Origin: G965227875 sp965227875
GTDB taxonomy: Bacteria; Pseudomonadota; Alphaproteobacteria; Rhizobiales; JAJFHC01
Reading direction: 5' to 3'
Assembly (NCBI GenBank): GCA_965227875.1
Contig: OZ245783.1
Span: 2,418,001 to 2,482,000, forward strand
DNA length: 64,000 nucleotides
Below, piece after piece: positions 10,525-18,542 of this stretch. A model generated the notes under the pieces. The model was not told where the DNA came from. It was given only the letters and a program-made list of their open reading frames with translations, and did no database searches. The position numbers were made by a program, and so were the translations under genes. Within the stretch, counting starts at the first letter, position 1; each line of letters begins with the position of its first letter.

Positions 10525-11370
10525 TCAGATGACCCGGTCGGAGAACCGGTCGGCTTCCTCGGGGATCCACCCATGGGCCTCGAGGCTCGCGGTGCGCCAG
10601 ACGAGGTAGAGCGGGCGCGAGAACGAAGGCGAGCCGTCGACCTCGAACAGCCGACCTGCGGCGATGTGATCGCGCACCATTCGCAGCGGCAGGTAGGCCG
10701 AACCACCGCGTGCCAGGAGTTCGTCCAGCGCCCAGCGACTCGCGCCGAAGGTGATGCGGGCGGTTTCCTCGCCGGGCCAGGCGAGGGCGTGGCGGACGCG
10801 GAAACCCGACCCCATGTCCACGTAGATGTAGTCCGGGTCCCAGGCCTGCGCCGCGCGGGAAACGGTGGCCACTTGCACGAGGCTTTCCTGTCCCAGTTCC
10901 TGGGTCTCCACGCCGCTTGCGCTCACCGGGTCGGGGACGAGGGCGGCGTCGCACAACCCGCTCGACAGCCAGCCTTCGATCTCGCCGGCCGTCCCCGGCC
11001 AGGCTTCCACGGCGAGATCCGGGCGGGTGCCGCGCACGACCTCGATCCACGCCGCACCCGCGCCCTCCCACAGGTCGAAATGGCAGGCGAAGCTGAACAG
11101 GCCGGCAAATCCCTTCGGCAGGCTCAGCTCGCGGCGCGCCAGCTCCCACGACCGCACCATCACCTCGGCATGGCGCTGGAAGGCGAAGCCCGCCCGGGTC
11201 AGCTGTGCGCCGCGGCGCGATCGCACCAGCAGGGTCTGGCCGACCGCATCTTCAAGGGCGTCGAGCCGCGTGGAGACCGTGGACTGGGTGACGTTCAGCC
11301 GCTCGGCCGCCTTGTTGAGATTGCCGGTCTCGACCACTTCGAGGAACGTCCTGACATGGGAGATGTTCAA
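10525..11370 (-). CDS. LysR-family transcriptional regulator, TTG start
   Basis: This 281-residue protein has the LysR winged helix-turn-helix at residues 1-60 (HVRTFLEVVETGNLNKAAER, then VTQSTVSTRLDALE) and a periplasmic-binding-like effector domain after about residue 90. The open frame extends upstream to 11496 without conserved sequence. TTG at 11370 sits 7 nt after GGGAG and begins the canonical (M)NISHVRTF, so it is taken as the start. It lies 37 bp downstream of the DUF1194 gene on the same strand and may be co-transcribed. Its N-terminal half resembles the LysR at 51657. Confidence 0.9.
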   Translation of the reverse strand: MNISHVRTFLEVVETGNLNKAAERLNVTQSTVSTRLDALEDAVGQTLLVRSRRGAQLTRAGFAFQRHAEVMVRSWELARRELSLPKGFAGLFSFACHFDLWEGAGAAWIEVVRGTRPDLAVEAWPGTAGEIEGWLSSGLCDAALVPDPVSASGVETQELGQESLVQVATVSRAAQAWDPDYIYVDMGSGFRVRHALAWPGEETARITFGASRWALDELLARGGSAYLPLRMVRDHIAAGRLFEVDGSPSFSRPLYLVWRTASLEAHGWIPEEADRFSDRVI

Positions 11371-11407
11371 GACCGGTCTCCCGCCGGCGCGGGTTGGCGT
11401 GCGCGAC

Positions 11408-12244
11408 CTACCATGTGTCGTCGCGGCGATACTGGCGCAGCATCTTCTCGCCGATGAGGCAGTCGTATTTCTCCTCTCCCGGCGAGTGTTGCGCACGGAT
11501 GACTTTCGCCTGTGGCGGGGACGGTGCGCGGCCCGCGATCTCGAGCAGCAGCTTCTTGCGGATCGCCGTGGCGAACTCGTGCATGGCCCGGATGGAAAGC
11601 ACGAAGGCGCCAGGCCCGCCGATCACGCAGTCGTGGTAGTAGCGATCGAGGTCGGGCAGGTCGAAATAGGTATATGGCCCGCGGCGGTCGCCGAGCTGGA
11701 TCGCCAGCCCGTTCACGACCGTGCCCTCCGCGACGACCCGGTCGCGCGCCACCTCCACCGGAACGCCGCTGTTGTTGGGTCCGTCCCCGGAAATGTCGAT
11801 GACCCGCCTCAGGCCGCGCACCGGCGACGCGGCGAAGAGCATGTGGGCGGACGACGTCGCGCCGGAAATCGACGTGTAGAGGGCGCGGGAGACCGGCCGA
11901 CTGTCGAGCGCGTCGGCGAACCCGTTGGCCTCGTCGGCCGAACCGACCACGTGCCACGGCACGACCACCGTCTGGATGCCGTTGCCCGCCCATTCCACGT
12001 AGGTCACCGCGATGCGCCCGTTGGGACCCTTGCGGATGGCCCGCAGGAGCTCCGGGTCGCGAAAGGCGGCGACGTATCCGTCGCGCTGGAGGTGCTGCTC
12101 GTCGGGGTCCATCGACATCGAGACGTCGACGGCAAGCACCAGTTCGAGGTCGACGAAATCGGTGTTGGCGGCGCCCGGCAAGGGGAGGCACACGGCCCAG
12201 ATCGCCGCGGCGAGGGCTGCGAGACTGCGACACATGGCGGCCAT
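11408..12244 (-). CDS. DUF1194 protein with von Willebrand A-type fold, secreted
   Basis: This 278-residue protein starts with a signal peptide (hydrophobic stretch LAALAAAIWAVCLPLPGAA, likely cut after GAA). A vWA-like domain follows with an intact MIDAS-type DxSxS motif (VLAVDVSMSMD) and later FVDL/ISGDGPNNSG segments typical of DUF1194. The role is unknown; vWA domains usually bind metal and protein partners, here in the periplasm. The ATG at 12272-12274 would add 10 residues, but the one at 12244 follows a strong AGAGGAGG site and begins a proper signal peptide. A divergent promoter region of 170 bp separates it from the luciferase-like gene. Confidence 0.88.
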   Translation of the reverse strand: MAAMCRSLAALAAAIWAVCLPLPGAANTDFVDLELVLAVDVSMSMDPDEQHLQRDGYVAAFRDPELLRAIRKGPNGRIAVTYVEWAGNGIQTVVVPWHVVGSADEANGFADALDSRPVSRALYTSISGATSSAHMLFAASPVRGLRRVIDISGDGPNNSGVPVEVARDRVVAEGTVVNGLAIQLGDRRGPYTYFDLPDLDRYYHDCVIGGPGAFVLSIRAMHEFATAIRKKLLLEIAGRAPSPPQAKVIRAQHSPGEEKYDCLIGEKMLRQYRRDDTW

Positions 12245-12414
12245 GGCCTGCCTCCTCTGACCCGGCGTCGCCATGGTCCGGACCTGTACCGGACGGACTG
12301 ACGGGCCGGGAGTTAATTCAGGAATATCAATTCATAGCATAAATAAAATTCGTTATCGCAAACTATTCTTTTGGGCGACCATGCCCCGTCCGACCTTGCA
12401 ACGGAGCGCCGCCG

Positions 12415-13461
12415 ATGGAATTCAGTCTTCAACTGTCCGCCTACTACCCCGACAAGTCCTATGGCGGGGACCGGCTCTATGCCGATATGATCGAACAGGC
12501 CGTCCTGGCCGATCGCCTGGGATACGATGCGGTCTCGCTCACCGAGCACCATCTGGTGAACATTCTCATGATGCCGGCGCCGCTCCAGTTCGCGGTGAAG
12601 ATCGCCGACGCCACGCGGCGGCTGAAGATCATGACCTCGGTGGTCGTCCTGCCGCTCCATGACATGCGCATCTATGCCGGCGAGGTCGTCTGCGCGGACA
12701 TCTTCACCGGCGGCCGCCTCATGCTGGGCGTGGGGCGGGGCGCCTTCGGTTTCGAGATGGAGAGGCTGGGCGTACCGCTCGAGACCAGCCGCGAGAAGTT
12801 CGACGAATCGCTCGATGTGCTCCAGGCCCTGCTCGACCGCGAGGAGGTCGCCTGGGACGGCAAGTACTACCGCTTCGACCCGCTCACGATCATGCCGCGA
12901 CCGGTCAACCCGGGTGGCCCGCCCATCATGATGGCGGTGCTGGCGCCGGAGGGGATCTATCACAGCACCAGACGCGGCTTTCACATCCAGACGACGCCCC
13001 TGTCCGGCGACCATGCCCATATGCTGGCCCAGGTGGATGCGTTCAATCGCGGCAAGGCGGAGCTCGGCGATGCCGGGCGCGACCTGACGCTGTCGCTGTC
13101 GCGCGTGGCGCATGTCTCGCGCGACGCCACCGAGGCCCGGGCGCGGGTCGAACAGGCGTACGACTATTACAGCCGGTTCGACAACGTCTTCGGCGGGCCG
13201 GGCATCGTCGAGCACGGCATGATCGCGCCGCTGCCGCGCAAGCAGAGCGCGGAGGAGCTGGGCCGCAGCCTGCTGATCTGCCCGCCGGCCGAAATGATCG
13301 ACCGGCTGGCGCCCTATGCGGAGGCGGGCGTCGACCGCGTCATTCTCAATGTCAATTTCGGTGTGGGTCAGGCCGAGACCCTGGAATGCATCGAGTGTTT
13401 CGCCCGCGAGGTGATGCCGCATTTCACCGGCCGGCCGATCGAAGAGGAGGCCGCCCAGTGA
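12415..13461 (+). CDS. LLM-class (luciferase-like) flavin-dependent monooxygenase
   Basis: This 348-residue TIM-barrel protein begins MEFSLQLSAYYPDKSYGGDR. It shows family marks such as YDAVSLTEHHLVN, the LMLGVGRGAFGFEMERLGV segment and the C-terminal RVILNVNFGVGQAE. These enzymes use FMNH2 or F420-type cofactors to oxygenate aldehydes, sulfonates or similar compounds; the substrate here is unknown. Its stop overlaps the GTG start of the following hydrolase, so the two are translationally coupled and probably act in one catabolic step series. The upstream gap is AT-rich and promoter-like. Confidence 0.9.
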   Translation: MEFSLQLSAYYPDKSYGGDRLYADMIEQAVLADRLGYDAVSLTEHHLVNILMMPAPLQFAVKIADATRRLKIMTSVVVLPLHDMRIYAGEVVCADIFTGGRLMLGVGRGAFGFEMERLGVPLETSREKFDESLDVLQALLDREEVAWDGKYYRFDPLTIMPRPVNPGGPPIMMAVLAPEGIYHSTRRGFHIQTTPLSGDHAHMLAQVDAFNRGKAELGDAGRDLTLSLSRVAHVSRDATEARARVEQAYDYYSRFDNVFGGPGIVEHGMIAPLPRKQSAEELGRSLLICPPAEMIDRLAPYAEAGVDRVILNVNFGVGQAETLECIECFAREVMPHFTGRPIEEEAAQ

Positions 13462-14243
13462 ACACCGCGAGCAAAGCGATCGATTGCGCCTATACAATCG
13501 AAGGCGAGGGGCCGCCTCTGTTTCTCATCCACGGCATCGGCGCGGCCCGCGACGCCTGGCGGTTCATCGTGCCCCTGTTGCGCGACCGGTTCACGCTGGT
13601 GACCTACGACCTTCGCGGTCACGGCGACTCGCCCCTGCCCGGCGGCGAATTCGGCCTCGACGAACTGGTCGCCGATCTCGAGTGCGTGCGCGAGCGCACC
13701 GGCATTGCCCGGGCCCATTTCGCCGGCCACTCGCTCGGCGGCATGATCGGGCCGGCCTATGCCCGCGCCTTTCCCGAACGGGTCGTCTCGCTGGGTCTGC
13801 TGTCCACAGCGGCCGGGCGCACCGAGGAGGACAGCGCCAAGGTGTGGGGCGTGGTGCGCGCGATGGAGGAGCGCGGCATCGCGGACGTTCTGGCCACGCT
13901 GATGGACCGCTGGTTCACCGACGCCTATATCGCCGAGAACCGCGACGTGGTCGACCGCCGCCTGCGGCAGGTGATCGAGACCGACCCGGACGTCTTTCTC
14001 AATGTCTTCCGCATCTATGCGGGCACCGAGATGATGCCCTGGCTCCACGAGGTCGCCCATCCCGCGCTGGTGCTCACGGGCGAAAACGACGGTGGTTGCA
14101 ACCCGCGGCTCAACCGGGGCATCGCCGAGGCCATGCCGGACGCCGAACTGGTCGTGCTGCCCGGTTACAAGCATTCCATCCTCGTGGAGGCCGCCGGGGA
14201 GGTCGCCGCCCACCTGGCCCGCTTCATGCTGCCGCGCGGCTGA
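13458..14243 (+). CDS. alpha/beta hydrolase
   Basis: This is a 261-residue alpha/beta hydrolase with the oxyanion region FLIHGIGAARDAW, nucleophile elbow GHSLGG (Ser) and a C-terminal catalytic His in GYKHS; the acid is probably the Asp of TGENDGG. GTG at 13458 overlaps the monooxygenase stop (GTGA) and is preferred to the ATG at 13386, which would extend into the preceding gene in another frame. The pairing suggests hydrolysis of an ester or lactone made by the upstream monooxygenase, in the manner of Baeyer-Villiger pathways. That link is inference. Confidence 0.88.
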   Translation: MNTASKAIDCAYTIEGEGPPLFLIHGIGAARDAWRFIVPLLRDRFTLVTYDLRGHGDSPLPGGEFGLDELVADLECVRERTGIARAHFAGHSLGGMIGPAYARAFPERVVSLGLLSTAAGRTEEDSAKVWGVVRAMEERGIADVLATLMDRWFTDAYIAENRDVVDRRLRQVIETDPDVFLNVFRIYAGTEMMPWLHEVAHPALVLTGENDGGCNPRLNRGIAEAMPDAELVVLPGYKHSILVEAAGEVAAHLARFMLPRG

Positions 14244-14283
14244 AGCGTTTTCCGAGGAAGGCGCCGGATCGCCCCGGCCGGCG

Positions 14284-15186
14284 TCAGTGCGGGTCCGGCT
14301 TCGGCACCGCCCGGCCCGCCGACACGACCTCGCGGTGGGCGATGTAGGTCGCCGCGCCGACGATCACCGCGCCGCCGAGTATGACCATGGGGTCGAGCCC
14401 CTCGCCGAAGATGAACAGCCCCACCAGCGAAGCCCAGACGAGCTGAAGAAACGACATGGGCTGGGTCACCGTAATCGGCGCGGCGTTGAACGCCCGCGTC
14501 AGGGTGTAGTGTCCGGCGGTGGCGAATGCGGCGGTCAGGGTCAGCCACCCGATCTCCGTCATGGTCGGCGTGCGCCACTGCATGAGCGCGCCGGGAAGCA
14601 GGGCGATCGTGCAGAAGATCGACAGCATGGCGACGATCTCGGCCGAATCGCGCGTGTCTGTCAGCCGTTTCGCCAGCAGGAAGGACGTGGCGAAGAGCGG
14701 CGCGGCGGCGAGCTGGGCCAGCGCGCCGGGCTTGATGGTCTCCAGCCCCGGCCGGATGATGATCATGGCGCCCGCGAAACCGATGATGACGGCCGCGATC
14801 CGGCGCGCCTGCAGCTTCTCCCCAAGGAACAGGGCGGCCCCGATGGTCGTGAAGATCGGCGCGGTATATCCGATGGCCGTCACCTCCGCGATCGGGATGC
14901 GCGCCATGGCGAAGAACCACAGCATCACCGCGCAGCCGTGCACCAGCCCGCGCGCGACGTAGAGTTTCATGTCGCGGCCGTCCGGCCTGCGGAAGTTCCG
15001 GCGCAGGAAAACCGGTGCGATCATCACCAGCCCGATGGCGTAGCGGATGAAGGCGGCTTCCACGGCCGGCAGGTCCGAGCCGAGATGGCGCACGATCGCG
15101 GTGACGCAGACGAAGAGCAGGCCGGTGACGGCCATCCAGCCAATTCCGGCAAGCGTGCTGCGCCGCGGCGGCGGGAGTTCGGGCAT
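14284..15186 (-). CDS. DMT-superfamily transporter (EamA domains)
   Basis: This 300-residue membrane protein has about ten hydrophobic helices in two EamA repeats (first repeat residues about 15-140, second about 150-280). Family features include the helix-end motif IGYTAPIFTTIGAALFLGEK and, in the second half, TQPMSFLQLVWASLVGLFIF. Such proteins export amino acids or metabolites, or take up various solutes; the substrate cannot be told. ATG 15186 is chosen because the frame further upstream lacks transporter-like sequence. It is convergent with the hydrolase gene and divergent from dtd. Confidence 0.88.
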   Translation of the reverse strand: MPELPPPRRSTLAGIGWMAVTGLLFVCVTAIVRHLGSDLPAVEAAFIRYAIGLVMIAPVFLRRNFRRPDGRDMKLYVARGLVHGCAVMLWFFAMARIPIAEVTAIGYTAPIFTTIGAALFLGEKLQARRIAAVIIGFAGAMIIIRPGLETIKPGALAQLAAAPLFATSFLLAKRLTDTRDSAEIVAMLSIFCTIALLPGALMQWRTPTMTEIGWLTLTAAFATAGHYTLTRAFNAAPITVTQPMSFLQLVWASLVGLFIFGEGLDPMVILGGAVIVGAATYIAHREVVSAGRAVPKPDPH

Positions 15187-15321
15187 GAGGACGGGTCCGG
15201 TGCGGCCGCGCCGGAGACGCGGCGGGAAGGGTGTGTCGCCACAGTAGGATACATGCCGGACCGTTGGTATAAGAGATTTGGCCGGCGTGCCGGAATTGTG
15301 ATCGCGGACGGAGGGTTGTGT

Positions 15322-15759
15322 ATGAGGTGTCTGGTTCAGCGCGTGTCCGGGGCGAGCGTCGACATCGCCGGCGAGCGGGTGGGCGAGATCGGCGAGGGGC
15401 TGCTGGTCCTGGTCTGCGCCATGCAGGGCGACACCGCGGCGAATGCCGCCCAGCTCGCCCGCAAGGTCGCCGCCCTGCGCATTTTCCGCGACAACGACGG
15501 CCGCATGAACCGGTCGCTCGCCGACATTGGCGGCAAGGCGCTCGTCGTCAGCCAGTTCACGCTCGCCGCCGACACCTCCCGCGGCAACCGCCCCGGCTTC
15601 TCGTCCGCCGCCGCGCCCGCCGACGGTGAGGCGCTCTACGAAGAATTCTGCGACCTGATGCGCGAACAGGGCATCCCGGTCGAAACCGGCCGCTTCGGCG
15701 CCGACATGCAGGTCAGCCTCGTCAACGACGGCCCGGTCACCATCTGGATGGATATCTAG
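15322..15759 (+). CDS. dtd: D-aminoacyl-tRNA deacylase
   Basis: This 145-residue protein matches DTD in length and motifs: MRCLVQRVSGASVDI at the N-terminus, the active-site LVVSQFTLAADT (SQxT motif) and the C-terminal NDGPVT(I)W cross-subunit motif. It hydrolyses D-aminoacyl-tRNAs and mischarged Gly-tRNA-Ala in the cytoplasm. The ATG lies 7 nt after GGAGG. It stands alone between the EamA gene and the repeat region. Confidence 0.96.
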   Translation: MRCLVQRVSGASVDIAGERVGEIGEGLLVLVCAMQGDTAANAAQLARKVAALRIFRDNDGRMNRSLADIGGKALVVSQFTLAADTSRGNRPGFSSAAAPADGEALYEEFCDLMREQGIPVETGRFGADMQVSLVNDGPVTIWMDI

Positions 15760-16235
15760 GTCCGGGCGACGTCGGACGCCAACGCCTCTGCCGGGCGCAC
15801 CCCGGCAACCCACTTTCATGCCGCGCCTTGCTGCTGGATACGCAAGTCGCCCCCACGCAAGACGCGCCGGTAAAAGCAGCGGCAAGCTCTCCCCCGCACC
15901 CGAATTCCTGACGAAAGTCAGGACCCACGGACCCCGCAGCGACCCTCGGGCTTGCCGCTGGACCCCGGGTCAAGCCCGGGGCTTCGGCTTTGGGCGGCCC
16001 GGAAAGAAACATACCCCGTATCCCTGACGAACGTCAGGGTCCACGGCCCGTGCCCGGGGTTTCGGCTTCGGGCAATCCGGAAAGAAACATGCCCACCGCA
16101 TCCCTGACGAACGTCAGGGCCCACGGACCGCGCAGCGTCCCTCGGGCTTGCCGCTGGACCCCTGGTCAAGCCCGGGGCTTCGGATGGCGGAATGATACAG
16201 ATTCGTTCCCCGGACGAGCACCGGCGAGATCCGGG

Positions 16236-16304
16236 GCCGTTCCGGACCGAAGTCTGGAGCCGTTCCGGACCAAACACTGCGGCTGTTCCAGATCTATGCC
16301 TCGG
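16236..16304 (+). repeat. 23-bp minisatellite, 3 copies (unit A)
   Basis: Three head-to-tail 23-mers start at 16236, 16259 and 16282. The first two begin GCCGTTCCGGACC and the third is diverged (GCTGTTCCAGATC). They are embedded in the first 516-bp unit. Confidence 0.9.
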
Positions 16305-16751
16305 ACCATTACGGTCCCGGAAGATCCTTTGGATCTCCGGGAAACGGGCCTCAGCGCTACGTCGACCGTCTCACGCCCGCCTGGCTCGATCCGGCCTTCC
16401 GGCCACACGCCCCCTTCCTGTCCGTCGCGGGATGCGCGGGTCGCGCCCGTGCAAGACCCGCCGGCAAGAGCAGCGGTGAGCTTTCCCCTGCGCCCGAATT
16501 CCTGACGAAAGTCAGGACCCACGGACCCCGCAGCGACCTCCGTACCTGCCGCTGGACCCCGGGTCGCGCCCGGGGTTTCGGTTTCACGCTAGACGGAAAG
16601 AAATACGCCGGTCGCATCCCTGACGAACGTCAGGGTCCACGGACCGCGCAGCGACCCTCGGGCTTGCCGCTGGACTCCGGGTCAAGCCCGGGGCTTCGGT
16701 TGGCGGAATGATGCAGGTTCGTTCCCCGGACGAGCACCGGCGAGATCCGGG

Positions 16752-16843
16752 GCCGTTCCAGACCGGAGCCTGGAGCCGTTCCAGACCGGAGCCTGGAGCC
16801 GTTCCGGACCAAAGACTGCGGCCGTTCCGGATCCAAGCCCCGG
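16752..16843 (+). repeat. 23-bp minisatellite, 4 copies (unit B)
   Basis: Copies start at 16752, 16775, 16798 and 16821. The first two are identical over all 23 bases, which points to recent duplication. One extra copy relative to unit A exactly explains the 539 versus 516 bp unit length. Confidence 0.92.
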
Positions 16844-17290
16844 ACCGGTACGGTCCCGGATGATCCTTTGGATCTCCGGGAAACAGGCCTCGGCGGAACG
16901 TCGACCGTCTCACGCCCACCTGGCTCGATCCGGCCTTCCGGCCACGCGCCCCCTTCCTGTCCGTCGCTGGATGCGCGGGTCACGCCCGTGCAAGACGTAT
17001 CGGTGAGAGCAGCGGCAAGCTTTCCCCCGCACCCGAATTCCTGACGAAAGTCAGGACCCACGGACCCCGCAGCGACCTCCGTACCTGCCGCTGGACCCCG
17101 GGTCGTGCCCGGGGTTTCGGCTTCGGGCAACCCGGCAAGAAACATGCCCGCCGCATCCCTGATGAACGTCAGGGTCCACGGGCGGCGCAGAGGTTCCCGT
17201 GGCTGCCGCTGGACCCCGGGTCAGGCCCGGGGATTCGTGTTTCTGAATTATGCGGGTTCGTTCCCCGGACGAGCACCGGCGAGATCCGGG

Positions 17291-17428
17291 GCCGTTCCGG
17301 ATCGAAGCCTGTAGCCGTTTCGGATCAAAGACTGCGGCCGTTCCGGACCAAAGTTACCGGCCGTTCCTGACCATAAGCCTGCCGAAGTCCCGGACCAAGG
17401 TCTGTGCCGTTCCGGCTCGGCGCCTCGG
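17291..17428 (+). repeat. 23-bp minisatellite, 6 copies (unit C)
   Basis: Copies start at 17291, 17314, 17337, 17360, 17383 and 17406, all in 23-bp register. Most begin GCCGTTCC or GCCGTTTC; the fifth is the most diverged. The array ends 55 bp before the C45 gene's stop codon. Confidence 0.9.
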
Positions 17429-17483
17429 ACCCGTACGGTCCCTGTCGATCCAGCTGCACCTTGGCGAAACGCGAGGAGGTTCG

Positions 17484-18482
17484 TCAGAGAACGCCGGCGG
17501 TGGCGGGTTTCTCGGCGGGGTAGTCGACGCGCCAGGCTTCTTCCTCGAACCGGCCCATGACCAGGTGGCGCCGGGCGCCGGACCAGTAGAGTTCGAGCGC
17601 GCGCTCCGACGGCTGGTAGAGGGCGGTGAAGAGGGTGCCGAAACCCTGGTCGAAGGCGAGGCTGTAGAGCGGCGGGCGCAGGAAGGCGGAGATGAACTCC
17701 GCCCGCGACGGCCGGTGGAGCGACAGCTTGTGCAGCAGGAGTCGTTCCCGCTCGACGGACTTCGTCGCGCGGGCGTGGCTGTCCCATTCGACCCGCTTCT
17801 GGTGATTGGTCGCCACCGAGGCATGGGTCAGCACGGGCTTGCGGTCGGGCGCCAGGTAGACCGTGGCGAACTGGCCGTCCGCGTCGAGCACGGTCACGTT
17901 GTAGCTCATGTGGCTCGGGATCCGCATCAGCGCGGCCGTCGCCTCCTTCACGGTCTCGCAGGTCTCCAGCACGTAGCGCAGAATGATCGGCACGCCGAAG
18001 CCCTCGCCATAGGCCTGCCGCCCGCCGAAGGTGAGCGAGACCGCCAGCCCGGCGTCGTTTATGCCGTCGGTGAGCCCGATCAGGCAGTCGCTCATGCCGA
18101 GCACCGTGCGTCCCGTCCAGGCGGTCTCGAGCGCGATCGCGTCGAAGGCCGCCGGGCTGTAGTCGTAATTGCGGATCAGGAACGGCTTGCGGCCGGTCCA
18201 CACCGCCTGCGAGCAGCCCGACAGGTAGGGCGGCGGGCAATAGAGGCTGAGAAACCGGGCCGCGATATCGCCGCCGCCGGCCAGTTCGCACAGGGCTTCG
18301 TAGGTCACCGCCAGTTCCGGCATGTGATGCCGGAGCTGCTTGCGGCACTCGACATAGGTCGGGCGTTCCTCGATGCCGCGCCGCACGTACCATGCCTTGT
18401 AGGCCGGCCACAGGCGCTGGAATACGGATTGCCACTGATGTCCCGGCTCGCGCTCGCGCACGGCCTCGAAGAGTATTTCCAT
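17484..18482 (-). CDS. C45-family Ntn-hydrolase: autoproteolytic acyltransferase or amidohydrolase
   Basis: This 332-residue protein resembles the acyl-CoA:6-aminopenicillanate acyltransferase family (peptidase family C45). These N-terminal-nucleophile enzymes cleave themselves before a Cys and then transfer or hydrolyse an amide-linked acyl group. The likely nucleophile is Cys90 in LSGCSQAV, followed by the family stretch PFLIRNYDYSP and later GLTDGINDAGLAVSLTFGG. There is no signal peptide, so it is cytoplasmic. It is the last gene of the four-gene operon, 60 bp after the ATP-grasp gene. The operon suggests it forms or breaks an amide on an amine made by the decarboxylase; the substrate is unknown. 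Confidence 0.85.
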   Translation of the reverse strand: MEILFEAVREREPGHQWQSVFQRLWPAYKAWYVRRGIEERPTYVECRKQLRHHMPELAVTYEALCELAGGGDIAARFLSLYCPPPYLSGCSQAVWTGRKPFLIRNYDYSPAAFDAIALETAWTGRTVLGMSDCLIGLTDGINDAGLAVSLTFGGRQAYGEGFGVPIILRYVLETCETVKEATAALMRIPSHMSYNVTVLDADGQFATVYLAPDRKPVLTHASVATNHQKRVEWDSHARATKSVERERLLLHKLSLHRPSRAEFISAFLRPPLYSLAFDQGFGTLFTALYQPSERALELYWSGARRHLVMGRFEEEAWRVDYPAEKPATAGVL

Positions 18483-18542
18483 GTTCCGGTATCGTCCGGT
18501 GCCGGCCGCCGCGAACGGCGCGCCGGCGGGGTTGCCAGGTGT

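Larger units (their letters stand above)
15902..17450. repeat. non-coding mosaic of palindromes in 516/539-bp tandem units
   Basis: The 1.7 kb between dtd and the C45 gene holds no credible gene. A landmark, TCCCTGACGA, recurs at 16101 and 16617 (516 bp) and, as TCCCTGATGA, at 17156 (539 bp); an extra short copy is at 16021. Each unit contains CTGACGAACGTCAG and CTGACGAAAGTCAG palindromes (the latter with a flanking GAATTC at 15902, 16496 and 17035), CCCCGGG/CCCGGGG dyads, a TTCCCCGGACGAGCACCGGC segment and a 23-bp minisatellite. The third unit is partial. The GAATTCCTGACG core is shared with the 24.5-25.3 kb repeats. No transposase is present. Confidence 0.9.

Noticed and set aside
15902..17300. 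Several 100-170-codon frames across the 15.9-17.4 kb repeats
   Set aside because: They are translations of the tandem repeat, recur with each unit and lack ribosome sites or conserved protein sequence.
16236..17428. Replication-origin iterons
   Set aside because: The 23-mers are tandem, but no replication initiator gene, DnaA box or AT-rich melting region is nearby.
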